A stretch of DNA of 64,000 nucleotides from Impatiens glandulifera (taxonomy: Eukaryota; Streptophyta; Magnoliopsida; Ericales; Balsaminaceae): NCBI RefSeq assembly GCF_907164915.1, contig NC_061865.1:57928587-57992586 (forward strand), given 5' to 3'. The translations under genes and the position numbers were made by a program. Below the pieces are notes generated by a model that saw only the letters and a program-made list of their open reading frames with translations, was not told the origin of the DNA and made no database searches. Shown here in pieces: positions 25,986-37,292 of the stretch. Numbering within the stretch: position 1 is the stretch's first letter; each line of letters opens with the position of its first letter.

Positions 25986-28900
25986 ATGGAAGACAACGCT
26001 TCGAAGTTAAAAGATGATGAGCGGCAAACGGTTGCCGAAGAGAAGGAACCAGAAGTTCTAACTGAAGAATCAGAAGCTCAGTCGTCGAAGAAATCCGGCG
26101 GCGGTTGGGGCGGCTGGGGTTTCACTGCTTTTTCTGTTTTGTCAGATCTTCAGAAAGTCGCTGCTAATGCTGCCGAAGAGATCTCCCGCAATGTATATCG
26201 TTTTCTCTCTGATTCTTATTATATGTTAAATGAATTTGCTTTAGTTTGCTCTTTTAATTGTGATCTCTTAGGGTTAGTAGCAATTTAGGTTAATTTTTTC
26301 TGATTTAGTGAGAACAAGTAGTTGAGTATTATGTCTAATCAATGACGAATTAGTGTTAAATTAGGAAGGGGGATTCATGTTTTAAAAGGAAATCTCTTGT
26401 GATATTAAATGTGGTTGAAATACTTTATATTCTACCCATGCAATTGTATACACACTATTAGTCAGATACATGAAAGTGGTGAAGGAGATGAAGATGAGAA
26501 AGTAGGGTAATTAGAATCTCTTGGCTAATGCTAACTGTTTGATAATTTTGATTCCATTTTCCAATTAGGATGAGCATGCTATGCTAGAACTAATAGGCAC
26601 AGAGTCCTTGAAATGCTTCTCCTGGTTGCAGTAACGCAGTTCAATGTTCTGAGAAAGTGTAACTGGATTCCTCTTATTAAGTGTACAGCCTAGTTACTCG
26701 AACTACACTAAGTTTAAGAAAATGAACAACAAAGAAATTTTAAAGAAGAGACAAAAGTAACATATTGGTGTTGACAATTAATGCATTATTTATACTCCTG
26801 ACAAGTAGAGCTTTCTTCCATGAAGGCTGCTGAGGTTGCAAAGAGCTTTCAAGATGGTGAAGAAATGTCCAAGGATTCAGAGTCTTCCGAGGACGATAAA
26901 GGTGAACCTGATCTTAAAGAAGAGGAGAAGGAGAAAGAGGAAGATGATGATGAGTTGCGTAAGGCTGCTTTGGACAAGCTGGGGAATGCCAGTGAGGATT
27001 CACTTCTTGGACAGGCATGTGAAACTATTTCTATAAAATTCATCGGCTGTAGTTGTAATAAATTTCCTGTGTGCTAGAGAAATGAGTTCCATTTATAAAT
27101 TTGTGCAGGGTTTGAAGATTCTTGATGGTTCTGTGGAGAATTTTGCTACAGGAGCATGGCAAGCATTGGGAAGTGTGTGGAGTGGGGGTTCTAATATTGT
27201 TCAAAAGTATGTTTGGGTTGCACTTAGCTTTTCTTCTATTCAATATATGAATTAGTGATAAGTCCATGTTAACAACATCATTGGATTTGAAATATGTGAT
27301 ACGCACAAATTTGCTATTGAATGTATTGAGGGTAGAAGTCTAACTTTCAAACTTAATCTGGTGTCTTCGGGGGAAGCTATTTATCCTCGTACTGCATGAT
27401 TCCTTAGATATTATAATGTTTAAGTACAACATTCACAATTGTCTCTACAACAATAAATATCATAAAAGAGATTCAATGAAAGCTCTTATCTTTTGGCTTT
27501 GTTGAGAAAATAGGACAATGCTACTGAAACTTCTTGAGAAGGCTTTTGCGTTCCAGAATAGCTACTTTTAGCACTGTAATATGGGAATCTGAGAATTTGA
27601 TGTTAGTAAGTGACATTTTTTAGGGCATTCATGCAGTAGTAGTGCCATTTTCATATCTAGCAGTTTGAAATGATTACCTTACCTGCAACTTATCAGTATT
27701 TATAAGAAAAGCTAAAACACTGTCATGCATCAAGATTCAAGGTAGAAAAATAAAACATTGTTTACTTTAATTTCAGTTACGAGTTTCTTGTGAATGAGAG
27801 CCTTCATGGCATGAATCATGTTGTATGTGTGCACTAAAGTTTATTATCATTATTTAAACATGTTTATAGTTATTTCCTCTCATTTTATCCATTTAGAATT
27901 GAATGTATTACAGAATAGGTTGTTTAAACACATGTCTTTTAATGATCGAAGTAATAGCCTAGTAATTCATCTGGGATCTCTACACTGGTTTGGTCATTGC
28001 TCAGTTTATAGTTATTTCCTCTCATTTTGTCCATTTTGGAATTGAATGTACTACAGAATAGGTTGTTTAAACACGTATCGTTTAATGATTGAAGTAATAT
28101 CCTAGCAAATTCATGTGGGTTCTTTACACTGAGTTGTTCATTGCTCAGACTCACCGCTATTTTATATATCCGACATCCTTAGTGAAATTAAAAACATATA
28201 TTTTCTCTTTTTTCAGGATTGAGCATTCTGCAATCAACCTGGCTGATTCTATCCAGCATGGTGGATTACCAGCAGCAGGGTCTGTTGCCCCTTCCATTAT
28301 AGAGGTTTGAGTAACCTTCAATTTCTTTCGTTACTAAGCCAAAAAGGGGTGGAAAAGAAGAAATATTTGTTCTACAAAATCTTATTTTCTGGATTTATTA
28401 TACAGACTGGAAAAGCTTTCACTGCTAAGGGAATGCAAGTGCTTGAACTTGTTGGCAAGGAGACCATGGATCTTCTGATTGCAGAAACTGGTATAGAAGT
28501 TGAGAAACAGAAGATAACTGAACAGCATCAGGATGAGGATCAGTTTTTGGAGGAAGTAACATTTGATAGGTGCTTTTATATTTATGGAGGTCCTGAACAA
28601 TTGGAGGTCAAGTTCATTTTTTCATAGTTGAATCATTACTACTTTATGAAGCTTCTCTTCTATATCTTCTTAACTGTTATTTACAATATTTTCAGGAACT
28701 GGAAGCATTGTCCAACCACTATGCTCTATTGTTTAATCGTAGAAAAGCGAAGCTGACATCTGATCAAAAGTCTTTTTATGATGGGAAGCTAAAACATGTT
28801 CAACAAATTTTTGGTCTAAACTCTGAAATAGGGGGAAACGCTGATCTTTTGGAGAAGGGAAAGAATGTAGAGATTATCGCTGAGAGAGGTGCAGACGAGG

Positions 28901-30514
28901 TAAAGGATTTGCATGATTCGAGTGTAGCAAGGGCTGCTGAAATAGCTTCTGGGTAATATTACTTTTCCGTTCTAAACAAATTCTTTTTCTTCTCCTTTTG
29001 CTCTAACCATATCTCATTTAAGTTGTAAGAGTCTTGAACTAACATGCTAAGGTCTCATGTTCAATTCCCACTAAAAGCACCTTGATTGAAGTTGGGGTCA
29101 TGTCGGTGGGGTGTTGTGCTAGCAGCTACCCTCCTATATAGGGAAAATGATCCCTGGTCTAAATAAATAATTAATTGTTTTCTGAATTTGTAGCTTCACA
29201 AATGCAATAGCTGGTTTGGCAAAGAATGACATAATCCCCAAAACTACTGGGAGATTAGATGCTCTTCATTCCGAAGGAATTCATGTATGCTATAGTAGAC
29301 ATTCAACCATTTCTTATGTATATGTCACTAGTAAATAGGTGTACTGATATTGTTCGTAATAATGTGCTTTTGTTATATAGAGACTGTCAGAGATATGTAG
29401 TTATGCAGTGTCACAGCTTCTGACACTTGGTAAATCCATCATATCGAATTCGAGCAATATTCAGGAAGAAGATGATGGTATAAATACGTTAAACATTGAG
29501 TGGCCTGAAGATTCAGCTGAAAAGGCTATGATAGTTAGGACAAGGGCAATACTAGCAACTAAAAATGTGGAATCATTATGCAGCAGTTTCATCACAGGTA
29601 TTTATGTTCAAGCGTTTATTTTTCATTCCAATATAAAAATCTAAATTTATTTTACATAACCTGATACTGCCTAACATGTTGATTGAACCCTGATTTGTCA
29701 TTAAAATGTGTGTTAATCATATACCCAATGTGACCACAATAGTAATAGAATTCCCCGATCTTTCATATTTTATATAGAACCATATGGGTGGTAAATTTGA
29801 ACTAAAGGAGAGTAAATCCTCTAATAATGGCTCTCCCTGATATTCAGTTGAATCTTAACTTCAACTATGGTTTTGATGGATTGAATGGTACCCTCATCCT
29901 GAATAGTATTTAGATTTCATAATGGTTTCACTAAGGTTATCTAAATTATTTGGTGCTTATTTGAATTAAGTTGATTTAATAGCACTATTATTTGAGATCA
30001 TTTAATTATTTAGATTTGTCTCAAATTAAGCTAATTTTTTTGCAAATTAACTTCTTAATCTAGTAAGAACGTTCGAAAGACAACTTTAACCTTGACAATT
30101 AATAAAATTGTCATTATAAGGTAAAATATCTTATTGGAAACACTTAATGCAGCTTGAGCTTATTCTAGATCTAGATTTACATGAGAAAACGTAAACAAAT
30201 TTATGAATACATGTCTAATTAAGTCACGTTCCATAATAGTATCTCATCCAAATCAATATTTTTCTGTTTTTTACCCTCTTTCATTTATAAATTCTTCTTC
30301 TTTTTGCACTATAGGTATAACAGATGTGGCTGAAACATACTTGGCAGCATCGAAAGGTAGCGAAGATCTCCCACAGAAACTGATTCAGGACAAAGCCAAT
30401 ACATATTCAGAGAACCTTCAATCTGATAAAACGACAGCTATCGCAAAAATTCAGGACGGTCTTCAGTACCTGTCTTATGTAATCGTCTCAACAGCAATGC
30501 CAGCAGCATCCTGA
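25986..30514 (+). CDS. FAM114/DUF719-type protein
   Basis: Plant member of the family that includes animal FAM114A/NOXP20, for which a Golgi-linked role has been proposed in animals; the plant role is unknown. Nine exons: 25986-26192, 26811-27014, 27109-27206, 28217-28304, 28406-28606, 28696-28952, 29194-29284, 29381-29597, 30315-30514, total 1563 bp, 520 residues. The family signature GGGWGGWGF is at residues 38-46 after an acidic N-terminus. It is followed by amphipathic AANAAEE and GAWQALGSVWSGG, the LLGQGLKILD core and a C-terminal helical region. Residues about 85-120 are a highly charged Glu/Lys/Asp stretch. The ATG at 25986 is the first in frame. Intron 2 (27015-27108) starts with GC rather than GT. 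Junction phases all agree, so the gene looks intact. Confidence 0.87.
27869..28150. repeat. Tandem 142-bp duplication inside intron 3
   Basis: Two adjacent copies (27869-28010 and 28011-about 28150) each start 'gttatttcctctcatttt' and end 'tcattgctcag', with about 85 percent agreement by eye. Wholly intronic, so without effect on the protein. Confidence 0.85.
29025..29165 (+). repeat. Possible SINE-like insertion in intron 6
   Basis: The stretch 'gagtcttgaactaacatgc' followed by TGTTCAATTCCC (29059-29070) resembles the 5' half of tRNA-derived plant SINEs, the latter being a box B with two changes. No target duplication was identified, so this remains tentative. Confidence 0.35.
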
Positions 30515-31063
30515 AGGCAGTTAGTTAATCATTTCAACAAAAAACTATTACAAAATCCGAAAGGGATAATATATCTATATGATTTGTAAATAGTTGAAAT
30601 TCTTAGTTAATCTGGCTTCTTATTCTGCCTGCTTTGTTTTACTTCCGTGATGAAACTGATAATCTTAAATCGGTTGCCTTGTCGACTGATGGATGTTATT
30701 TTTCATCTAACTTTGTGGATTTTAAGCTGGTGATTTCCCATCGTTTTTTCAAGGGAATCGAATTACTGTTTGTTTTTGCTGTTGGGTATAAGATTTTTTT
30801 TAAGGATTATCATTTGATTGTTTTTATTATTGTATCTGGTATTCTGAGTGTGATTTTGTGTTTATTGTAAGGAGATTCTTTTCTAGATCTTTGATGTATT
30901 TTTACAAACATAGTAAATGTGTAAGTTTTTGGATCATGATCCAGATTTCTAGTAGATAAAATGAAAAAATAAATGTGCATTGCAAAATTGTCAGAGACTG
31001 CTTTTAAGTTTGATTTATACTATAAAGGTTGTATTTTAATCCTAAATTTAAACATATATATTA
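30515..31063. other. 3' flank of the FAM114-type gene
   Basis: Likely 3' UTR followed by spacer. A 78-codon frame at 30634-30870 lacks protein-like features. The stretch ends at the target site of the first 904-bp element. Confidence 0.45.
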
Positions 31064-31967
31064 GGGCAAATTACCTGGGCGGCCCTCAAACTATCTCGAT
31101 CGCTCACTTTTGGCCCTCAAATTAATTTTTGAAACAAATCGCCCCTTCAACTTTTATAAAGGTCATCAGTGACCCTTCCGTCAACTTTTTAGTTAAACCT
31201 AACGGTTTAAGTTTAAAATATTATTTTTTATATATATTATCTTTAATCTTATATTTTATATTTATATATATAATTATTAAATCGCTTATATATAATATTA
31301 TATATACATATATTATTATTAAATTTTATATAATTATTAAATCTTTTATATAATAAATAAATAATATATATATTATTTATTTTTATCTATATATATAATT
31401 TATATATATTATATTTAACTAATTTATATATAATATTTATATAATATATATTTTAAAAAATAATTTAAGTGTTAAAAGTATTTGAGTAGTTAGAAGGTTA
31501 CAATTACTTTTTAATAAATTATTTTTAATATATATAAAACAAAGTTTAAAAATAAATTATATGGATTATCCCTAATCATTAATTATATATATATAAATAA
31601 ATTTATATAATTTATAGAATATATATTTTACAAAATAATTTGAAAGATTAAAAGTAATTGTAAAAGATTAAAATAATTTGAAAGATCAAAAGATTTAATA
31701 ATTATATAAAATTTAATAATAATATATATATATAATATTATATGTAAGCGATTTAATAATTATATATATAAATATAAAATATAAGATTAAAGATAATATA
31801 TAAAAAATAATATTTTAAATTTAAACCGTTAGGTTTAACTAAAAAATTGACGGAAGGGCCACTGGTGACCTTTATAAAAGTTGAAGGGGCGATTTGTTTC
31901 AAAAATTAATTTGAGGGCCAAAAGTGAGCGATCGAGATAGTTTGAGGGCCGCTCAGGTAATTTGCCC
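31064..31967. mobile_element. 904-bp Mutator-like TIR element, copy 1
   Basis: Starts GGGCAAATTACC and ends GGTAATTTGCCC, flanked by an exact 9-bp duplication TATATATTA (31055-31063 and 31968-31976). The inverted arms are very long, about 150 bp near-perfect and recognisable to nearly 300 bp. They face an AT-rich core, so one strand could fold into a long hairpin. No protein is encoded; a 74-codon frame in the left arm is an artefact. Confidence 0.93.
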
Positions 31968-31976
31968 TATATATTA

Positions 31977-32198
31977 TGTAATGTCATTAAACATGCATTT
32001 AGGGTTATGATATAATTTATTTTATTTGTAACATTATAAGTTAATTATTTTTAAAATAAAGAATTTATTTAAAATGGTTGATTATTTATAAATTCTTAAA
32101 ATTAAAAGTTTATTTAAATTATAAAGTTTGTTTTAAAAGAATATTAGTTATATATAATTATTATTTATATATATAATTAAATATAAAATTAATTAAAA
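31977..32198. other. Spacer between twin elements
   Basis: AT-rich, unique sequence of about 220 bp separating the two target duplications. Confidence 0.5.
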
Positions 32199-32207
32199 TA
32201 ATAATAA

Positions 32208-33111
32208 GGGCAAATTACCTGGGCGGCCCTCAAACTATCTCGATCGCTCACTTTTGGCCCTCAAATTAATTTTTGAAACAAATCGCCCCTTCAACTTTTA
32301 TAAAGGTCATCAGTGACCCTTCCGTCAACTTTTTAGTTAAACCTAACGGTTTAAGTTTAAAATATTATTTTTTATATATATTATCTTTAATCTTATATTT
32401 TATATTTATATATATAATTATTAAATCGCTTATATATAATATTATATATACATATATTATTATTAAATTTTATATAATTATTAAATCTTTTATATAATAA
32501 ATAAATAATATATATATTATTTATTTTTATCTATATATATAATTTATATATATTATATTTAACTAATTTATATATAATATTTATATAATATATATTTTAA
32601 AAAATAATTTAAGTGTTAAAAGTATTTGAGTAGTTAGAAGGTTACAATTACTTTTTAATAAATTATTTTTAATATATATAAAACAAAGTTTAAAAATAAA
32701 TTATATGGATTATCCCTAATCATTAATTATATATATATAAATAAATTTATATAATTTATAGAATATATATTTTACAAAATAATTTGAAAGATTAAAAGTA
32801 ATTGTAAAAGATTAAAATAATTTGAAAGATCAAAAGATTTAATAATTATATAAAATTTAATAATAATATATATATATAATATTATATGTAAGCGATTTAA
32901 TAATTATATATATAAATATAAAATATAAGATTAAAGATAATATATAAAAAATAATATTTTAAATTTAAACCGTTAGGTTTAACTAAAAAATTGACGGAAG
33001 GGCCACTGGTGACCTTTATAAAAGTTGAAGGGGCGATTTGTTTCAAAAATTAATTTGAGGGCCAAAAGTGAGCGATCGAGATAGTTTGAGGGCCGCTCAG
33101 GTAATTTGCCC
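32208..33111. mobile_element. 904-bp Mutator-like TIR element, copy 2
   Basis: Same length, orientation and, on reading through, the same sequence as copy 1. It is flanked by a different exact 9-bp duplication, TAATAATAA (32199-32207 and 33112-33120). The different target sites show that this is an independent insertion, not a tandem duplication of the locus. Confidence 0.93.
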
Positions 33112-33364
33112 TAATAATAATAAACAAAATACTTATAAAATTAATTGCATAAGTTTATTTATTTTGATAAATATATCTTACTTATGGAGAGAATTTTATA
33201 TATGAATTTTTTTTTAGAAAAAGATAATAATTTAAAATTTTCATAATGTAAGAAAATAACTTATAATAAAATAGTTTTGAATAAAGACAATTCAAATAAA
33301 TTTGTTAAATATTTAATAATTAAAACATTTTGTATGGTGTTCTTGAGTTCTGAGAAAGAGAGAT

Positions 33365-34180
33365 GAAGGAAAGTGGACGATTTGTTAGCTGAAGGAATTG
33401 ACACATCATTCTACAAGAAGCTCTCCAATGGCAAATACGTTTGCATATGAAGGGATGGCGCCATCGATCTGCAGAGTCGAAGATGAAGCAAAGGAGTTCA
33501 TTGAATCAAGGCGAGATGAATAAGAGGATTGCAGTGTCTGAACATTGCAGATCATCTGGAAAGCCTCTGCGTGAACAGACTACGATAAAGGCATTTAGAA
33601 ACATCAGTTCTAGTATGCATGGTTTGGAGAAGAGAATGGATAGTCATTTCATCCACTGTATGTGTGAACGAAGTAGATGAGAGGATAACACGGAAGAAGC
33701 AACATGAAAAGGAGATTAATTATTCGTCTGCTGGATGGAAGAGGGATTGTCATGGCAAGTGGTTTAAGGACGAGAATGTGAGTTTTCTTCTTGTTGTTGT
33801 TCTAAAAGATTCAACATATATAGTTAACCATTGGTTTTGTAATTGTGTTTTTGTTTTATATATTGCAGGCTGAGTTTGATTCTGATGAAGAGTTGAAGTT
33901 GGTTGCATATAAAGTCTTGAAGGAGAAAGAAAAGATGTTACAGTTCGAAATGGTATATATCATACCTCATGAATGGAGAATGAGCATTTGAAACATCTCG
34001 TTGTTGATCACTACATGCACCATCCTCGAGTTAGTGAATGGTTATACATTTCACCATATGAATGTGATGTGGTGCGGCTAAGCCCAAAACCATATTTTGA
34101 CTATTGCTTGTTTTCATGGTGGATACAACTTAGAATGATTCAGGATAACAAGGTTTATTGTCTTGATGTTTAAGGTTCAA
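33365..34180 (+). pseudogene. Decayed unidentified protein gene
   Basis: Protein-like stretches alternate between frames and are broken by stops. Near 33375-33450 is VDDLLAEGIDTSFYKKLSNG then KYVCI and a TGA. About 33480-33525 reads VEDEAKEFIESRRDE. Near 33640-33780 is VNEVDERITRKKQHEKEINY then SSAGWKRDCHGKWFKDEN, followed by a GTGAG-like donor. After a TTGCAG acceptor at 33869 comes AEFDSDEELKLVAYK. The order and the intron suggest a once functional gene now carrying frameshifts. I do not recognise the family, and remaining open frames of up to 84 codons are not reported as genes. Confidence 0.5.
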
Positions 34181-34412
34181 ATTTTATTGAATGTAACAAA
34201 TTGATTAAAGTGAGGGGTCATAATGGTTATGGTAGTCTTTTTTCAAAGTCCAAAACACCTTGGTTAAGAGAAAAATACATAATGGTGTTGTATTATCGTC
34301 AAACATAATATGTTCCAATTGCAAAATAACAATATGTTTATTATCCTTGAAGGTTTAAGGTTCGATTTTCGTTCAAATTAACATATTCAACATGAGAAGT
34401 TGTGGTGGTGCA

Positions 34413-34946
34413 TAGGGGTGTAATCGAGCTGAGTACCTACCACTCGATTGGCATTATATATACTTGATCGAGTATCAAAATATATATTCAAATTCGGCTC
34501 GTTGACAATTCAAAAAAACAATTATTAATTAAAATTACCAAATCGGTCAATAATATTGGAATCTGAGAAATCGGCCCAGAATGCCTTACTAATAGGATAT
34601 CCTAATATGTTGGAAAATTTCGCTTTAGACAATGATCGAATCAACGGAATAGTTGGAACTCTAAATATTATCTGAAAGTTAATATATCTTACATTTCACA
34701 AATTTTATAATAAAATTATACTATTAATCATCAAATTTATAATAAAATATAATATAAAGACAATTTAATATATATTATATAAATATAAATGTTAATATTT
34801 ATAAAGCAAGATTCTCGCGAGATACTCTAAGATAAATATAATTGTATAAGCTTAAACTGAAGCTCGATTACAAAATTGAGTTACACGAGCTTGAGTTGAG
34901 CTTTGATCGAACTACTGATGAATAACTTGACTCGTTTACCTCTCTA
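34413..34946. mobile_element. hAT-like non-autonomous element, 534 bp
   Basis: Ends TAGGGGTGTAATCGAG and CTCGTTTACCTCTCTA are imperfect inverted repeats. Flanks GTGGTGCA and GTCGTGTA match at 6 of 8. Subterminal GAGCT/AGCTC words recall the element at 4337-5863. No transposase frame. Confidence 0.6.
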
Positions 34947-37129
34947 GTCGTGTATTATATGTGTTAATTTTTTCTAATAATTAAATGCTTGAAAGATAAT
35001 TTACACACTTTGATTAATAAAAACTCAAAATGATATCAGCTCGTTGTCAAATAAAGTCATTTAATTAGGTTTAATTCAAATTACTTAGAATGAAATGAAG
35101 TTATGTTAACTATTGAATTCAATAGGTTCAATTGAAATTATATTTGTGTGAGTTTATGTTAGTGATTTATTGTGCAAGTAGATCCAGATGAGTTGATGTA
35201 TTTTCCAAAAAAAAAAAAAAAAATAGTAGATGTGAATATAAGGTGGATTCGACTCCTTAAATCTTTTTAAATTTAAAAAAAAAAAACAGACTAATTATTA
35301 AATTATATGTTTTATAGTCAAAGAAAGTGGATAAGAAACCACTCATATTCATTTGTTTAATTGAAAACACCAAAATACAAGTCAATAGTCAATAGAGCCC
35401 GCAAATAATAAGTTTCATATTAATTCTAGAAATTTGACTTTACCTTTTTTTTTCTTTGTTTGATACATTCTATTTACGTGTCAACTTTTCTTAAGGTCGT
35501 GACTCGAGATCATACGCTAAACCAAATATTTTTATTTGGAGGTTTCTTGTATTTGTCAATAATATCGTTTTCTGACGAATGTTAATGTTGACATGTTTGA
35601 ACTCTTAATTGTTATCGCTCAATTCTTTAGAATCAAAAGGGCCCTGCTTTTGTGATTGAGATATTGGTTTAGGTAAGTTCTCATGTCCATCAACTACTAC
35701 TATGTCCCTCCAAATTAGTTTACTTTATGCATATGAATGGTTCTTTTTGTCCTAAATTGTAACTTGCTTGCTTAATTTGGCATTTTATGAATTTCCATAT
35801 TATTCAATTTTATCCCCCATAAATTATTTTAGGTTAACCAACCTCACCGTTAATATTAAATTGTTCTTCTAAAAGTGTATTTGTTTTCTTCAAAACTGCT
35901 CCCCTAAAAGATTAGAATAAGGATCAAATTTTCCCTCAAGAAAGCTTTCATATATTTATCAAATAGTCCTACAAGTTATGGAAACTTGGTTCATAAAGCC
36001 CCAATCTTTAAAGTGTTGTTTTATCTTTATTAGATTAACAAAAATACTCCATTATATTTTTTAATCAAATAATGGGATATAATTTAATTTCATACTTTTT
36101 TTTTTATAATTTTTGACAATCTAATAATAATTATTTCAAATTTATTTATAAAAACACAAAATTATGCTTAAAAAAATATATAAAATAAATTAAGCAGATA
36201 GAACATTTAAAAACCATAGTAAGGAATTAATTTTTATTTTATAAATAAAATAAGAATGATCCATAAAATAGATAGTCATTAAAGCATAACAATAAAAGTA
36301 TAACAATAGTGTGAGGGAGAAATCAATCAAATATATTAAAAATTAGTGTGTGCGAAGATCTTCCAAAAAAAAAATTAATCGAATCTATTGGTTTCCCAAA
36401 TCGAGCCTCGTATAATGTCAAAAATAACAAGTGAATAATCCACAATGATTGTTTGAGATGGTTGAAAATTCTGTGATTACTCTCCAATCAAATTATTTAT
36501 AATTGTCTCAAACCTGCAAATTTAACCGTATCAATCCACATTTTTCAACGTACACAATAATTCCCAGTAAGTAATTGATTAATATAAAATTATTTATTGA
36601 AAAAAATGAATTAATGTTACAAAAAGGTAAAATTAATATCAAAATAGTGTAATTAATAATTTAAATTATATGTAATTGAATAATAAATTATTAAATACTA
36701 CTAATCATAAGAAATAGTCATGACTTAAAGCTACTATCTTTTTTCATTTTATTTTGGATTTTTTTTTCTACTATCTATATCATATCCTATCATATTTTTT
36801 TTAAAAAAAAATAATTTTTTTATAAAATTATATAAATAGAGTTTTTAATATCATATAGTGTAATATATTGATTTAACAAGGAATTAATATGAACAGTTCT
36901 TAACGAGATAATTCGAATAAAAGACTTGTACTAATTAGAAGAGAAATGATCAAAAGTGAAAAAAATTAATTTTTTTAAAAAAAATAGCAACGATTAATAT
37001 GATTAAAAATCTGAAAAATTAAATTTTCAATTCAAAAAATAACAAATTATTTTTTATTACCACTTTCATATCAATATTTGAATGGGCGGCGGGACCCAAT
37101 TTTGTATGAATAAAAGACCAGTAGAAAAT

Positions 37130-37148
37130 CACGTGACAACCACGTGAC
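37130..37148. promoter_or_regulatory. Two tandem G-boxes in the CRK promoter
   Basis: CACGTGAC occurs twice (37130-37137 and 37141-37148), 11 bp apart start to start, close to one helical turn, about 150 bp before the start codon at 37293. CACGTG is bound by bZIP and bHLH factors, and the ACGTG core also serves in ABA responses. ABA or light control of the kinase is therefore plausible but inferred. Confidence 0.7.
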
Positions 37149-37292
37149 AAATGGAATCCAACAGCTTAATAAAACGGTCTTCATCATCTTTCTTCCCCAT
37201 TGATCTTCTTCTCTTCTAACAGGCTAACAGCTAACTGAAGATTCACTGAAAAATTCCATTGAATTGAAACCCTAATTCTGAAATCCAATTAC

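Larger units (their letters stand above)
34181..37292. other. Long spacer upstream of the CRK gene
   Basis: AT-rich with no coding gene. It contains the hAT-like element at 34413-34946 and, at its right end, the promoter of the kinase gene with two G-boxes. Confidence 0.5.

Noticed and set aside
31129..32497. Two identical 74-codon frames
   Set aside because: Both lie in the left arms of the twin TIR elements, mostly Ile/Tyr/Phe from AT-rich DNA, with no domain.
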